From an uncultured Collinsella sp. (GTDB taxonomy: Bacteria > Actinomycetota > Coriobacteriia > Coriobacteriales > Coriobacteriaceae), in contig CAMQHT010000001.1 of the NCBI GenBank assembly GCA_947001705.1, positions 62,001 through 126,000 of the forward strand: a stretch of DNA of 64,000 nt. The letters run 5' to 3'. This document shows, one piece after another, positions 8,066 through 16,937 of the stretch. Position 1 is the stretch's first letter. Each line of letters starts with the position of its first letter. Below the pieces are notes generated by a model. That model did no database searches, had not been told where the DNA came from, and was given only the letters and a program-made list of their open reading frames with translations. The position numbers were made by a program, and so were the translations under genes.

Positions 8066-9310
8066 ATGGCGGCTCGCGTCTGCCTGGTCCACTATCACGA
8101 GGTTGGACTGAAGGGCAAGAACCGCGCACATTTTGAGCATATCCTCATGGATAACATCAAGGCGGCCTTGGCCGCCTTTTCCGTGAACGCCGTGTCTCGA
8201 ATTTCCGGTTATATCCTCGTGACCTTTAACGAACATCAGGCCGACGAGGCGGCGCGTGTCATTCGCACCGTTCCCGGCGTTGCCCGTGTGTCTTTGGCGT
8301 ATCACACCAACCGCGACCCGCAGGAGTACTGCGCCGCCGCCGTGAAGGCGCTGCGCGAGTTTGGTTCCTTCGATTCGTTTAAGGTGCACGCCAAGCGCTC
8401 CAATACTGACTATGAGCTCACCTCGATCGATATCAATCGTCAGGTGGGCGAGGTACTGTGTGAGGCCTTCCCCGATAAAAAGGTTCAAATGCACGACCCC
8501 GATGCAATGGTGCACGTACTGGTGGTCCAGGGTAGCGTTTACGTGTACGCACGCTCCGAGCGCGGCGTGGGCGGTCTGCCGGTGGGTTCTGCCGGCAAGG
8601 TCGTGACGCTGCTGTCCTCGGGTATCGATTCTCCGGTGGCGACCTGGATGCTCGCGCGCCGCGGCGCGGTTTGCGTGCCGGTACATTTCTCCGGTCGTCC
8701 GCAGACGCCCGATACGAGTGAGTATTTGGTGCAGGATATCATCCGTGCGCTTGAGCCGGGTGTCCAGATCGGCCGCCTGTACGTGGTGCCGTTTGGCGAC
8801 TGCCAGCGTGAGATTTCGGTCACCTGTCCCAGCAACCTGCGCGTGATCATGTATCGCCGCATTATGTATTCGGTTGCTGAGCGCATTGCACACATCGAGG
8901 GTGCCAAGGCCATCGTTACGGGCGAATCGCTTGGACAGGTTGCTTCCCAAACGCTTGAGAACATCATGGCCGTCAACGAGGCCGTGAAGATCCCCGTGTT
9001 CCGTCCTCTCATCGGTTCGGACAAGCAGGAGATCATCGCGCGCGCCGAGGAGATCGGTACGTTCGATATCTCGACTGAGGCCGCTCCCGACTGCTGCACG
9101 CTGTTTATGCCGCGCCGTCCCGAGACACACGCTAAACTCGATGCCGTGCATGAGGCCTGGGAACTGTTTGATCACGAGGAGATGATTGAGCGCCTGCTCA
9201 AGCAGACCGAGTACATCGACTTCGAGAGCAACACATATAAGGCCCCTAAGACCTTAAAACGCAAACATTCGGAGCTTGCTCCGCGTGAGATTTACCAAGA
9301 TTACGAGTAA
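8066..9310 (+). CDS. thiI: tRNA 4-thiouridine synthase ThiI (no rhodanese domain)
   Basis: Transfers sulfur to U8 of tRNA, and in many bacteria also takes part in thiazole synthesis. The 414-aa protein has an N-terminal ferredoxin-like/THUMP region (residues 60-165) and a PP-loop SSGIDSPVA near residue 185. It lacks the C-terminal rhodanese domain of the E. coli protein, as in Bacillus, where a dedicated cysteine desulfurase supplies sulfur. ATG directly follows the rpoZ stop. A strong terminator ends the operon. Confidence 0.93.
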   Translation: MAARVCLVHYHEVGLKGKNRAHFEHILMDNIKAALAAFSVNAVSRISGYILVTFNEHQADEAARVIRTVPGVARVSLAYHTNRDPQEYCAAAVKALREFGSFDSFKVHAKRSNTDYELTSIDINRQVGEVLCEAFPDKKVQMHDPDAMVHVLVVQGSVYVYARSERGVGGLPVGSAGKVVTLLSSGIDSPVATWMLARRGAVCVPVHFSGRPQTPDTSEYLVQDIIRALEPGVQIGRLYVVPFGDCQREISVTCPSNLRVIMYRRIMYSVAERIAHIEGAKAIVTGESLGQVASQTLENIMAVNEAVKIPVFRPLIGSDKQEIIARAEEIGTFDISTEAAPDCCTLFMPRRPETHAKLDAVHEAWELFDHEEMIERLLKQTEYIDFESNTYKAPKTLKRKHSELAPREIYQDYE

Positions 9311-9320
9311 ATTTGTGCAT

Positions 9321-9353
9321 AGACCGACGATGCGCCTGCATCGTCGGTCTTTT
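9321..9353 (+). terminator. Rho-independent terminator after thiI
   Basis: AGACCGACGATGC pairs perfectly with GCATCGTCGGTCT around a 4-nt loop and is followed by TTTT. Confidence 0.92.
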
Positions 9354-9523
9354 GCTATCTGGGCATTTTGCGGCTAAGTGTTCATTTGCTGACGTGTGCC
9401 TGAATAAATGGACAGATTTGTGCAAGGTTTTGGTCAGCTTTTGTTTTGACCTCGAAAACCGGTTTTGGGGCGTGGCTGTTGCGGAGCTCCTTTCCTGACA
9501 CGATGATGTTGGGAGGTTTTGCT

Positions 9524-10237
9524 ATGGCGCAGCGCGAACAACACGAACGAGTCAAAAAGATGGACCGCTGGGCGGGCAAACTGCTCGGTCATAAGACAGT
9601 GGTGATGGCGATACTGGTCGTCATTGCGATGGCGAGTGGACTGGCAATGGCGAACCTTGGCGGCGGTGCCGGCGGTGTGTCGTTTGAGCGCACTGATGGT
9701 TCGGGCACGTTAGTGGAGCCGGGATCCGGCGATGCTTCGAGCGGAAAGACATCCGAAGGCTCTTCGCCTAAGGCGTCTGCCGCGGCAGAGGTCTATGTCG
9801 ATGTTGATGGCGCCGTGGTGTCACCCGGTGTATATCGCCTCAAAGACGGGGCGCGGGTGGCTCAGGCGATTGATGCCGCCGGCGGGCTGGCGCCCGAAGC
9901 AGACGTTACGGGGCTTAATCGTGCATCCAAGGTCACTGATGGACAAAAAATTCACGTTCCAACGGTAGGGGAGCAGCAGGTGTCCATTGCGGAAGCCGGT
10001 GTTGATGGTGGGGCTTCCGCATCATCAGGCGTCGGTGGCGCAACAGGCCTAGTAAACATTAATACGGCAAGCTCGGCAGAGCTGCAGACGCTCTCGGGAA
10101 TCGGTCCCTCAATGGCACAGTCGATTATCGATGAGCGGACAAAGAACGGTGCTTTTGCTTCGGTTGACGATTTGATGCGCGTGTCGGGAATCGGCGAGAA
10201 GAAACTTGCCAAAATCAAAGATTGCATCTGCGTATGA
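9524..10237 (+). CDS. comEA: Competence protein ComEA (DNA receptor)
   Basis: Membrane-anchored DNA-binding receptor for transformation. The 237-aa protein has one transmembrane segment near residues 25-45, a Gly/Ser-rich linker, an SLBB domain (VYVDVDGAVVSPGVYRL onward) and a C-terminal helix-hairpin-helix domain (VNINTASSAELQTLSGIG). ATG 9524 is chosen for GGGAGG; an upstream in-frame ATG at 9446 lacks an RBS. It overlaps comEC by 4 nt. A perfect AAAACCGGTTTT palindrome lies about 60 nt upstream in the 170-nt spacer after the thiI terminator. Confidence 0.92.
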   Translation: MAQREQHERVKKMDRWAGKLLGHKTVVMAILVVIAMASGLAMANLGGGAGGVSFERTDGSGTLVEPGSGDASSGKTSEGSSPKASAAAEVYVDVDGAVVSPGVYRLKDGARVAQAIDAAGGLAPEADVTGLNRASKVTDGQKIHVPTVGEQQVSIAEAGVDGGASASSGVGGATGLVNINTASSAELQTLSGIGPSMAQSIIDERTKNGAFASVDDLMRVSGIGEKKLAKIKDCICV

Positions 10238-12537
10238 GTACGACCGAGCGAGAGCACGTGATGCCTCCGCGGCCCCTGATTCCGTGGACGATGGCCCTGT
10301 GTGCCGGCATGTGCATGAGCTGCGCCTTGGTGCTTAACATGGCCGCTGATGCGCTGCTGACGGAGCGGGCGACGGCGGTCGGGCCGCTATGGGCCATTCC
10401 CGTTGCGGCGGCGGTATTCGTTGTGCTGGCTCAATCTTGTGCGCGGCTTGTCCCTTTGAAGCGGTGGCTGTATGCCGTGTCCGTCGGCCTCGTGGCGGGA
10501 GCGGTCGTCTCGGAGTGGTGGGCCGTGGGTGTGCTCAGTGCCGCGAAGACGCTCGACGGTCGAGCGGCAAGCAGTCTCGAGTTTGTCGTGCAGGGTGACC
10601 CATCCATAAACGACGACGTGTATTCCTATACCTGCGAGGCACGCGCGGACGGCAAGAACTTGGCAACGGTTCGCCTATCGTGTGATCGTGAGCTCAAGGT
10701 CGGGGCGCACGTGCGTGTTATCGGTCGCGTTTTACGTTTTGAGAACGATGCGTATGGGCGCTCACGCGTGCTTCGAGGCGAGCTCCGAAAAGTGAAGGTC
10801 ATCCGGTTGGTGTCGGTCGACGAGGGCTCTCCGGGGCCGCTGCTTCGACTGCGAAATGAGCTGCTTGCGTCCATCTCGCCTGCGACCGACCCGGCGCGTG
10901 CGCTCATAGCTGGAGTCGTCTGCGGTCGTTCGGCCGAGCTGCGCGCCCAGCCGGCGAGCGACTGGTTTTCGGTGACGGGAACGGCGCATCTTATCGCCGT
11001 CTCGGGCAGCCATTTGGCTATCGTGGGGTTTGTAATCGAGGGTGTATTGCAAAAGACTCGGTGCTCACGTGGTCTTCAGCGGGCGATATTGGCGATAACG
11101 CTTGTGGGCTACGCTGCCTTTACGGGCGCGTCTCCCTCGGCTGTGCGCGCGTGCTGCATGGTGTTCGCGACGCTTGTCGTAAACGGCGCGGGGCGTCGCC
11201 GGCACGGCCTTTCGGCGCTCTTCGCAACCATGTCCATCTTTGTGCTACTGCGGCCGACGGTGCTGTTTGAGATGGGCTTTCAGCTTTCATGCGCCAGCGT
11301 CTTAGCCATTCTGTGCTTTTGCTCTTATGCGACCTACGCTTTGGGTGAGCTGGGCTTGCCATCGGGCGTTGCCGGCATGCTTTCCGTCACGCTGTGCTCG
11401 CAACTGGCGACACTTCCCATTACCGTTCCTGCCTTCGGTACGTTCTCGCTCATTGCTCCGCTGGCAAATGCGGTCCTCGGTCCGGTGGTGAGCGTACTGC
11501 TTGTTGTGTCGATCGTGCTGGTTCCCTTTTCGTTCGTGGCACCGTTGCGGACTTGGGCGCTCGTTGTGCCCATGATTGCCGCCCGTTGCGCGCTGTTCTT
11601 CGAGCAGCTGTTTGCCGCCGTGCCGGGTGCATACGTGAGCGTGCCGCCCGATAGCATGTGGATTTACCTAGTGCCGTGTTTTCTGGCGGTTCTGCTGGTC
11701 TGGTGGCCGCGTCCCCGTGCACGTCCTATGGCGGTGGGGCTTGCATGCCTGATGCTCTTGGCTGCGATTCCGTACGTCTATTGGGATCGATTCGCTCCGC
11801 CTTCGGTGACGGTGCTCGATGTGGGCCAGGCCGATGCGATTCTTATCCGCCAAGGCGGCGCAGTAGCTCTCGTCGACTGCGGGCTCGACGAGCGTGTGGT
11901 TGCGGCGTTGGTTCGCAATAACGTGCACCATATCGATGCCGTCTTTGTGACGCATTGGGATGAGGACCACTGGGGTGGTCTGCCTGCCGTGCTCGAACAG
12001 TTTTCGGTCGGAACGATTGCCGTGGCGGCGGATGCGCTGGAGGATGCTCCTGCCGAGGTATTGAACCGACCTGGCGTGGAGTATCGGCAGGTGCGCCGTG
12101 GGGATACGGTCGACATCGGCTCATTTTGCGCTCGTGTGATGTGGCCATTCGAGTCCGTGGATGGCGAGGGAAATGAGGACTCGCTTGTCCTGCTGCTCTC
12201 TTATGTTCAGGAAGGCAAGGGCCTGCGCATACTCCTCACCGGTGATGCCGAGCTCGACCAAGAGCGGGAATTCGTGCAGGAGGTGGGGGACATCGATGTC
12301 CTTAAACTTGGGCATCACGGCTCCAAGGTTTCAGTCGATGGTGAGTTGCTGGACGTCCTGAAGCCCGAGCTTTCCCTCGCGAGCGCGGGCGAGGGGAATC
12401 GATACGGCCATCCGTCCGATGCCTGCATCGATGCCGTTAAGGAAGCGGGTGGTGTGTTCGCGTGTACCATCGAACACGGCGACATTACCGTCACGCCGAC
12501 TGCGAATGGTTTTGCGATGCGATGCCAGCGACCGTGA
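10234..12537 (+). CDS. comEC: ComEC/Rec2 competence DNA channel
   Basis: Polytopic membrane protein forming the channel for single-stranded DNA uptake, 767 aa. The N-terminal hydrophobic and DUF4131-like region is followed by the competence domain (FSVTGTAHLIAVSGSHLAIVG near residues 245-270) with many transmembrane helices. A C-terminal metallo-beta-lactamase domain has THWDEDHWGG and LKLGHHGSK. The start ATG overlaps the comEA stop (ATGA). With comEA this suggests DNA-uptake capacity; other com genes are not in the window. Confidence 0.94.
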   Translation: MSTTEREHVMPPRPLIPWTMALCAGMCMSCALVLNMAADALLTERATAVGPLWAIPVAAAVFVVLAQSCARLVPLKRWLYAVSVGLVAGAVVSEWWAVGVLSAAKTLDGRAASSLEFVVQGDPSINDDVYSYTCEARADGKNLATVRLSCDRELKVGAHVRVIGRVLRFENDAYGRSRVLRGELRKVKVIRLVSVDEGSPGPLLRLRNELLASISPATDPARALIAGVVCGRSAELRAQPASDWFSVTGTAHLIAVSGSHLAIVGFVIEGVLQKTRCSRGLQRAILAITLVGYAAFTGASPSAVRACCMVFATLVVNGAGRRRHGLSALFATMSIFVLLRPTVLFEMGFQLSCASVLAILCFCSYATYALGELGLPSGVAGMLSVTLCSQLATLPITVPAFGTFSLIAPLANAVLGPVVSVLLVVSIVLVPFSFVAPLRTWALVVPMIAARCALFFEQLFAAVPGAYVSVPPDSMWIYLVPCFLAVLLVWWPRPRARPMAVGLACLMLLAAIPYVYWDRFAPPSVTVLDVGQADAILIRQGGAVALVDCGLDERVVAALVRNNVHHIDAVFVTHWDEDHWGGLPAVLEQFSVGTIAVAADALEDAPAEVLNRPGVEYRQVRRGDTVDIGSFCARVMWPFESVDGEGNEDSLVLLLSYVQEGKGLRILLTGDAELDQEREFVQEVGDIDVLKLGHHGSKVSVDGELLDVLKPELSLASAGEGNRYGHPSDACIDAVKEAGGVFACTIEHGDITVTPTANGFAMRCQRP

Positions 12538-12545
12538 CGACGTCG

Positions 12546-12575
12546 TTGGCGTGCGGTGGGCCCCTGGGCTAGAAT
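12546..12575 (+). promoter_or_regulatory. Candidate holA promoter
   Basis: TTGGCG (12546-12551) and TAGAAT (12570-12575) are separated by 18 bp, immediately after comEC and 40 nt before holA. Confidence 0.45.
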
Positions 12576-12615
12576 GGCACGGAACGAATGCGAAGGCCTG
12601 CGGGAGGGGAGCGCA

Positions 12616-13578
12616 ATGTCCGAAACCGGTCTGCTGCCGGCATATCTGATCGTCGGTACCGACGGAGTCAAGCGCGATCACGCCGTCTCGCGTATGAAAG
12701 CGCGTCTGGAAAAGTCGGGCATGGTCGAGTTCAACCTCGACGAGCGCGACATGACCAAGGACCCCGATATCGAGTCTATTATCGGATCGCTTAACACCTT
12801 TCCCATGGGCAGCGAGTTTCGATTGGTAATCCTTGATGGCTGCTCAAAGCTCGCCAAAGCGGTTTCGGAGCCGCTCGTCGAGTATCTGGCGAGTCCCAGC
12901 CCCACAACGGTCTGCCTCATCATCGCCGACTCGCTTGCCAAGAACACGCGCCTGTATAAGGCGATCGCCAAGATCGACAAGAAGGCCGTGATCGATTGCT
13001 CCGGCACCAAGCGCTGGGAGCTACCGCGCCGCGTGCAGCAGATGGCGACGCAGCACGGCAAGTCGATCTCGATGGCGGCCGCCGAGGAACTCGTCTCGCG
13101 TTCGGGTGAAAACACTCGCATGCTCGATAACGACTTGGCTAAGCTTGCCCAGATGGTCGAGGCGCCCCAGATTGAGCTTGCCGACGTTGAGCGCTGGATT
13201 GTACGTACGGCCGAGGTTCAACCCTGGGACTTTCTCAATGCGGTCTCGGCTCGCGATATGCGGCGTTCGCTCGAGCTCTTTAAGCTCCTGCCCTCCAAGA
13301 GCTACGTGTGGACTTACACATTGCTGTGCGGTCGCATTCGCGAGCTGATCGTCGCCAAGGCGCTCGATGCGCGTGGACAGGGTCGTGAGCTGGCCGCAAC
13401 GCTCAAGCTCCAGTCCTGGCAGGTCAAGAATCACCTGACTTGGGCGCGTCGCTTTTCGATGGTAGAGCTCGTCGCAGCGCTCGAGGGTGCGGTCGATGTG
13501 GAGCTCGCGCTCAAGGGCTCTGCCGATTCTGAGACCGCGCTTTTGCTCTGGATTACGAACATCTTGAGAAAATCGTGA
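12616..13578 (+). CDS. holA: DNA polymerase III delta subunit
   Basis: Clamp-loader subunit that opens the sliding clamp. The 320-aa protein carries the HolA/YqeN layout: N-terminal AAA-like domain (YLIVGTDGVKRDHAV), then LVILDGCSKL and the middle and C-terminal helical collar (TYTLLCGRIRELIVAKAL, WQVKNHLTWARRFS). ATG 12616 is chosen for GGGAGGGGAG; the frame opens 60 nt earlier without an RBS. In many bacteria holA neighbours comEC and rpsT, as here. Confidence 0.9.
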   Translation: MSETGLLPAYLIVGTDGVKRDHAVSRMKARLEKSGMVEFNLDERDMTKDPDIESIIGSLNTFPMGSEFRLVILDGCSKLAKAVSEPLVEYLASPSPTTVCLIIADSLAKNTRLYKAIAKIDKKAVIDCSGTKRWELPRRVQQMATQHGKSISMAAAEELVSRSGENTRMLDNDLAKLAQMVEAPQIELADVERWIVRTAEVQPWDFLNAVSARDMRRSLELFKLLPSKSYVWTYTLLCGRIRELIVAKALDARGQGRELAATLKLQSWQVKNHLTWARRFSMVELVAALEGAVDVELALKGSADSETALLLWITNILRKS

Positions 13579-13711
13579 TGATACCTGCCTATTTGACAAA
13601 TTCGTTCTATCCCTTGGAGGGGGAGCGTGCTATAGTAGGCGCTTGCATGACCTCACCGTGTCTCAGAGGTGTCATACATTTTTTGCAAGGAACTCGAAAG
13701 GAACTCCAGAA

Positions 13712-13978
13712 GTGGCAAACATCAAGTCTCAGAAGAAGCGTATCCGCACCAATGAGGCAGCTCGCATGCGTAACAAGGCTGTCAAGTCCGAGCTCAAGAC
13801 GCTGACCAAGCACGTCCAGTCCGCCGTCGCCGAGGGCGACGCCGAGAAGGCCCAGGCTGCCCTCAAGACCGTCACCAAGCGTCTCGACATGGCTGCCGCC
13901 AAGCATGTTATCCACAAGAACCAGGCTTCCAACCGCAAGTCCGGTCTTGCCAAGCTCGTGAACAGCATCAACGCTTAA
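13712..13978 (+). CDS. rpsT: 30S ribosomal protein S20 (bS20)
   Basis: Primary 16S rRNA-binding protein, 88 aa. The GTG start at 13712, with AAAGGA upstream, gives the family N-terminus MANIKSQKKRIRTNEAAR. The leader holds a -10-like TATAGT (13631-13636) and, before the RBS, a weak hairpin around CACC/GGTG followed by six T (13679-13684), which could attenuate; S20 autoregulation is known in E. coli. A terminator follows the gene. Confidence 0.95.
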   Translation: MANIKSQKKRIRTNEAARMRNKAVKSELKTLTKHVQSAVAEGDAEKAQAALKTVTKRLDMAAAKHVIHKNQASNRKSGLAKLVNSINA

Positions 13979-14013
13979 AGTTGTAAATTTCACACCACAC
14001 AGATTACGCGCAT

Positions 14014-14050
14014 AAATGGAGCCTGTTTTATGGAACAGGCTCCATTTTTT
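14014..14050 (+). terminator. Rho-independent terminator after rpsT
   Basis: AAATGGAGCCTGTT pairs perfectly with AACAGGCTCCATTT around a TTATGG-like loop and ends in T6. Confidence 0.92.
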
Positions 14051-14075
14051 GTACCGCTCGGGTAAGATAGTCCGC

Positions 14076-15887
14076 ATGAATACTTCAATTGACATTTCCC
14101 ACATCCGCAACTTCTCAATCGTTGCGCACATTGATCATGGCAAGTCCACGATCAGCGACCGCATCCTCGAGCTCACCCATACCGTTGACGAACGCGACAT
14201 GGAGTCGCAGCTGCTCGACACCATGGATATCGAGCGCGAGCGCGGCATCACGATCAAGTCCAATGCCGTCCGCGTTTCCTATGACGCCGACGATGGTGAG
14301 ACGTATCAGTTCAATCTGATCGATACGCCGGGCCACGTGGACTTTACCTATGAGGTCTCGCGCTCGCTGGCCGCCTGCGAAGGCGCGGTGCTCGTCGTCG
14401 ACGCCACGCAGGGCGTCGAGGCGCAGACCGTCTCCAACGCGACGCTCGCCATGAACGCCAATCTGGACATTGTGCCGGCCATCAACAAGATCGACCTGCC
14501 CTCGGCCCATCCCGATGAGGTTAAGACCGAGATCGAGGATGACCTGGCGATCCCTGCAGATGATGCCGTGTGCGTCTCGGGCAAGACCGGCGAGGGCATT
14601 CACGATCTGCTGGAGTCCATCGTCTTTTTGATTTCGCCGCCTAAGGGCGATGCAAACGCTCCGCTCAAAGCGCTCATTTTGGATTCGTACTTTGACGAGT
14701 ATCGCGGTGTGGTGGCTACGGTGCGCGTCTTCGATGGTTCCATCAAAAAGGGCGATACCCTGCTTATGATGCAGGCCAAGGGCGACTTTTTGGTCGACGG
14801 CGTGGGCGTCAAGCGTCCTGCCGAGACCCCGGTCGACGCGCTGACCGTCGGCGAGGTTGGCTATGTGGTCACGGGTCTGAAGGACCCCGAGGCTGTGCGC
14901 GTGGGCGATACCCTTACGTGGGCTTCGAACCCCTGCCCCGAGCCTCTGCCGGGCTACCGCGAGGCCAAGCCCATGGTCTACACGGGCCTGTTCCCGATCG
15001 ACAACAAGGACTACGAGAACCTGCGTGACGCCCTCGATAAGCTGCACGTCAACGACCCGTCGTTGGTGTGGGAGCCCGAGACCTCGGTGGCGCTCGGCTT
15101 TGGCTTCCGCGTGGGCTTCCTGGGCCTGCTGCACATGGAAGTCGTCAAGGAACGCCTGGAGCGCGAGTTCAACCTGGACCTCATTGCCACGAGTCCCTCG
15201 GTCGACTATCACGTCTACAAGACCGACGGCGAAATGATCGATGTCCGCAGTCCGCAGGACCTTCCCGAGGCCACACGCATCGATCGTATTGAGGAACCCT
15301 ACCTCAAGGCAAAGATCATCTGCCCGCCTGAGTACACGGGTGCCGTCATGCAGCTCGCCATCGAGCACCGCGGCGTCACGACCGACATGATCCACCTGAC
15401 GAGCAAATCGGTCGAGATGCGCTTTGATATGCCGCTCGCCGAGCTCATCTTGGACTTCTTCGATCAGCTCAAGAGCCGCACCAAGGGTTACGCCTCGCTC
15501 GACTATGAGTTCAACGAATATCGCCCCTCTGAGCTCGTCAAGCTCGACATCCTGCTTTCGGGCGACGAGGTGGACGCGCTTTCGTTTATCGTCCATAAGG
15601 ACAAGGCATATGGCCTGGCCCGTGGCTTGTGCGACAAGCTCAAGGAGATCATCCCGCGTCAGCTGTTCGAGGTGCCCATCCAGGGTGCTATCGGCAACAA
15701 GATCATCGCCCGTTCCACCGTCAAGGCGCGTCGCAAGGACGTTCTTGCTAAGTGCTACGGTGGCGATATCTCGCGTAAGCGCAAGCTGCTCGAGAAGCAG
15801 AAAGAGGGCAAGAAGCGTATGAAGGCCATCGGATCGGTCGAGGTCCCGCAGGAGGCCTTTATGGCGATCCTCAAGGTGGACGAGTAG
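14076..15887 (+). CDS. lepA: Elongation factor 4 (LepA)
   Basis: Ribosome-associated GTPase, 603 aa, the usual length. G1 is AHIDHGKST, G3 DTPGHVDF and G4 NKID; the LepA-specific C-terminus has the basic KARRKDVLAKCYGGDISRK segment. ATG 14076 gives the family start (IDISHIRNFSIVAHIDHG). There is no Shine-Dalgarno sequence and a TAAGAT -10-like hexamer ends 7 nt before the ATG, so the message may be leaderless. Confidence 0.96.
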   Translation: MNTSIDISHIRNFSIVAHIDHGKSTISDRILELTHTVDERDMESQLLDTMDIERERGITIKSNAVRVSYDADDGETYQFNLIDTPGHVDFTYEVSRSLAACEGAVLVVDATQGVEAQTVSNATLAMNANLDIVPAINKIDLPSAHPDEVKTEIEDDLAIPADDAVCVSGKTGEGIHDLLESIVFLISPPKGDANAPLKALILDSYFDEYRGVVATVRVFDGSIKKGDTLLMMQAKGDFLVDGVGVKRPAETPVDALTVGEVGYVVTGLKDPEAVRVGDTLTWASNPCPEPLPGYREAKPMVYTGLFPIDNKDYENLRDALDKLHVNDPSLVWEPETSVALGFGFRVGFLGLLHMEVVKERLEREFNLDLIATSPSVDYHVYKTDGEMIDVRSPQDLPEATRIDRIEEPYLKAKIICPPEYTGAVMQLAIEHRGVTTDMIHLTSKSVEMRFDMPLAELILDFFDQLKSRTKGYASLDYEFNEYRPSELVKLDILLSGDEVDALSFIVHKDKAYGLARGLCDKLKEIIPRQLFEVPIQGAIGNKIIARSTVKARRKDVLAKCYGGDISRKRKLLEKQKEGKKRMKAIGSVEVPQEAFMAILKVDE

Positions 15888-15891
15888 GTCT

Positions 15892-16935
15892 ATGGCTCTT
15901 TCCGAATATAGTCTGCGGCTGCTGGGCGCCTATGCCGAGCAGCCGTTCCTTATGGCTCCCATGGCGGGCGTTACCGACCCCGCCTATCGCATCATGTGTC
16001 GCCGCCGCGGTGCCAACCTTGCCTACAGCGAGATGGTGAGCGTGGCAGGCCTTGCCTATGCCAGCAACAAAACGTGGCGCCTGGTGCTGCCGGCCGACGA
16101 GGAGCAGCAGATTTGCGTGCAGCTCTTTGGCTCCAAGCCCGATCAGTTTGCGAGCGCCGTCGCCGCCGTCGAGGAGCGCGTTGGCGATCGCCTGTCGCTC
16201 ATCGATATCAATATGGCATGCCCCGCCCGCAAGGTTGTCACCAAGGGCGAGGGTTCGGCGCTCATGCGCACGCCCGACCTGGCCGAGAAGATCGTCGAGG
16301 CCACGGTGGGCGCGGCGCACGTGCCCGTGACCGTCAAGATTCGCAAGGGCTTTTATGCCGAGGACCGCAATGCCGCGGCATTTGCCCAGATGCTTGAGAG
16401 TGCAGGGGCTGCAGCAGTCGCCGTGCATGGTCGTTGCGCCACGCAGCTCTACACGGGTCAGGCCGATTGGTCGGTCGTCGATGAGGTTGCCGACGCTGTC
16501 GAGATTCCCGTGATTGGTTCGGGCGATGTGTTCTCGGCCGAGGACGCTGCTGAGCATCTGCACGGCTCGGGTGCCAGCGCGGTGTTTATCGCGCGCGGCA
16601 TCTACGGCAATCCGTGGGTGTTCGGCGATGCCCGAGCCCTTGCACTCGATGGCACGCCGGTTCCTTCTCGCTCCTCGGTCGAGCGCCTGGAGGCTCTGCG
16701 CGAGCACCTGACGTTGACGCACGAGCTTCTGCCGCTCATGTCGCGTGCTCGCACGTACGCAAGCTGGTACTTAAAGGGCATGCCCCATGCCGCCGCCTGG
16801 CGCGCTCAGGTGGTGCGTTGCTCTACGTACGAGGAGTTCATGTCGCTGGTCGATGATATCGAGCGCGATGTGGTGGCCTGCGAGGCCGCGCTTGCCGCCG
16901 GTGAGTCGGTGCCCGATCATCCGCTGGAGGCTTAA
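15892..16935 (+). CDS. dusB: tRNA-dihydrouridine synthase (DusB family)
   Basis: FMN-dependent reduction of uridines in the tRNA D-loop. The 347-aa protein has the N-terminal FLMAPMAGVTDPAYR, the catalytic-Cys motif NMACPARKVVTKGEGSALM (the usual NMGCP has Ala for Gly) and the FMN phosphate-binding IPVIGSGDV. It starts 4 nt after lepA and ends 2 nt before hemW, forming a tight cluster. Confidence 0.92.
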   Translation: MALSEYSLRLLGAYAEQPFLMAPMAGVTDPAYRIMCRRRGANLAYSEMVSVAGLAYASNKTWRLVLPADEEQQICVQLFGSKPDQFASAVAAVEERVGDRLSLIDINMACPARKVVTKGEGSALMRTPDLAEKIVEATVGAAHVPVTVKIRKGFYAEDRNAAAFAQMLESAGAAAVAVHGRCATQLYTGQADWSVVDEVADAVEIPVIGSGDVFSAEDAAEHLHGSGASAVFIARGIYGNPWVFGDARALALDGTPVPSRSSVERLEALREHLTLTHELLPLMSRARTYASWYLKGMPHAAAWRAQVVRCSTYEEFMSLVDDIERDVVACEAALAAGESVPDHPLEA

Positions 16936-16937
16936 GA

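Noticed and set aside
13593..13636. TTGACA and TATAGT before rpsT as a single promoter
   Set aside because: The hexamers are 32 bp apart, too far for one sigma-70 promoter.
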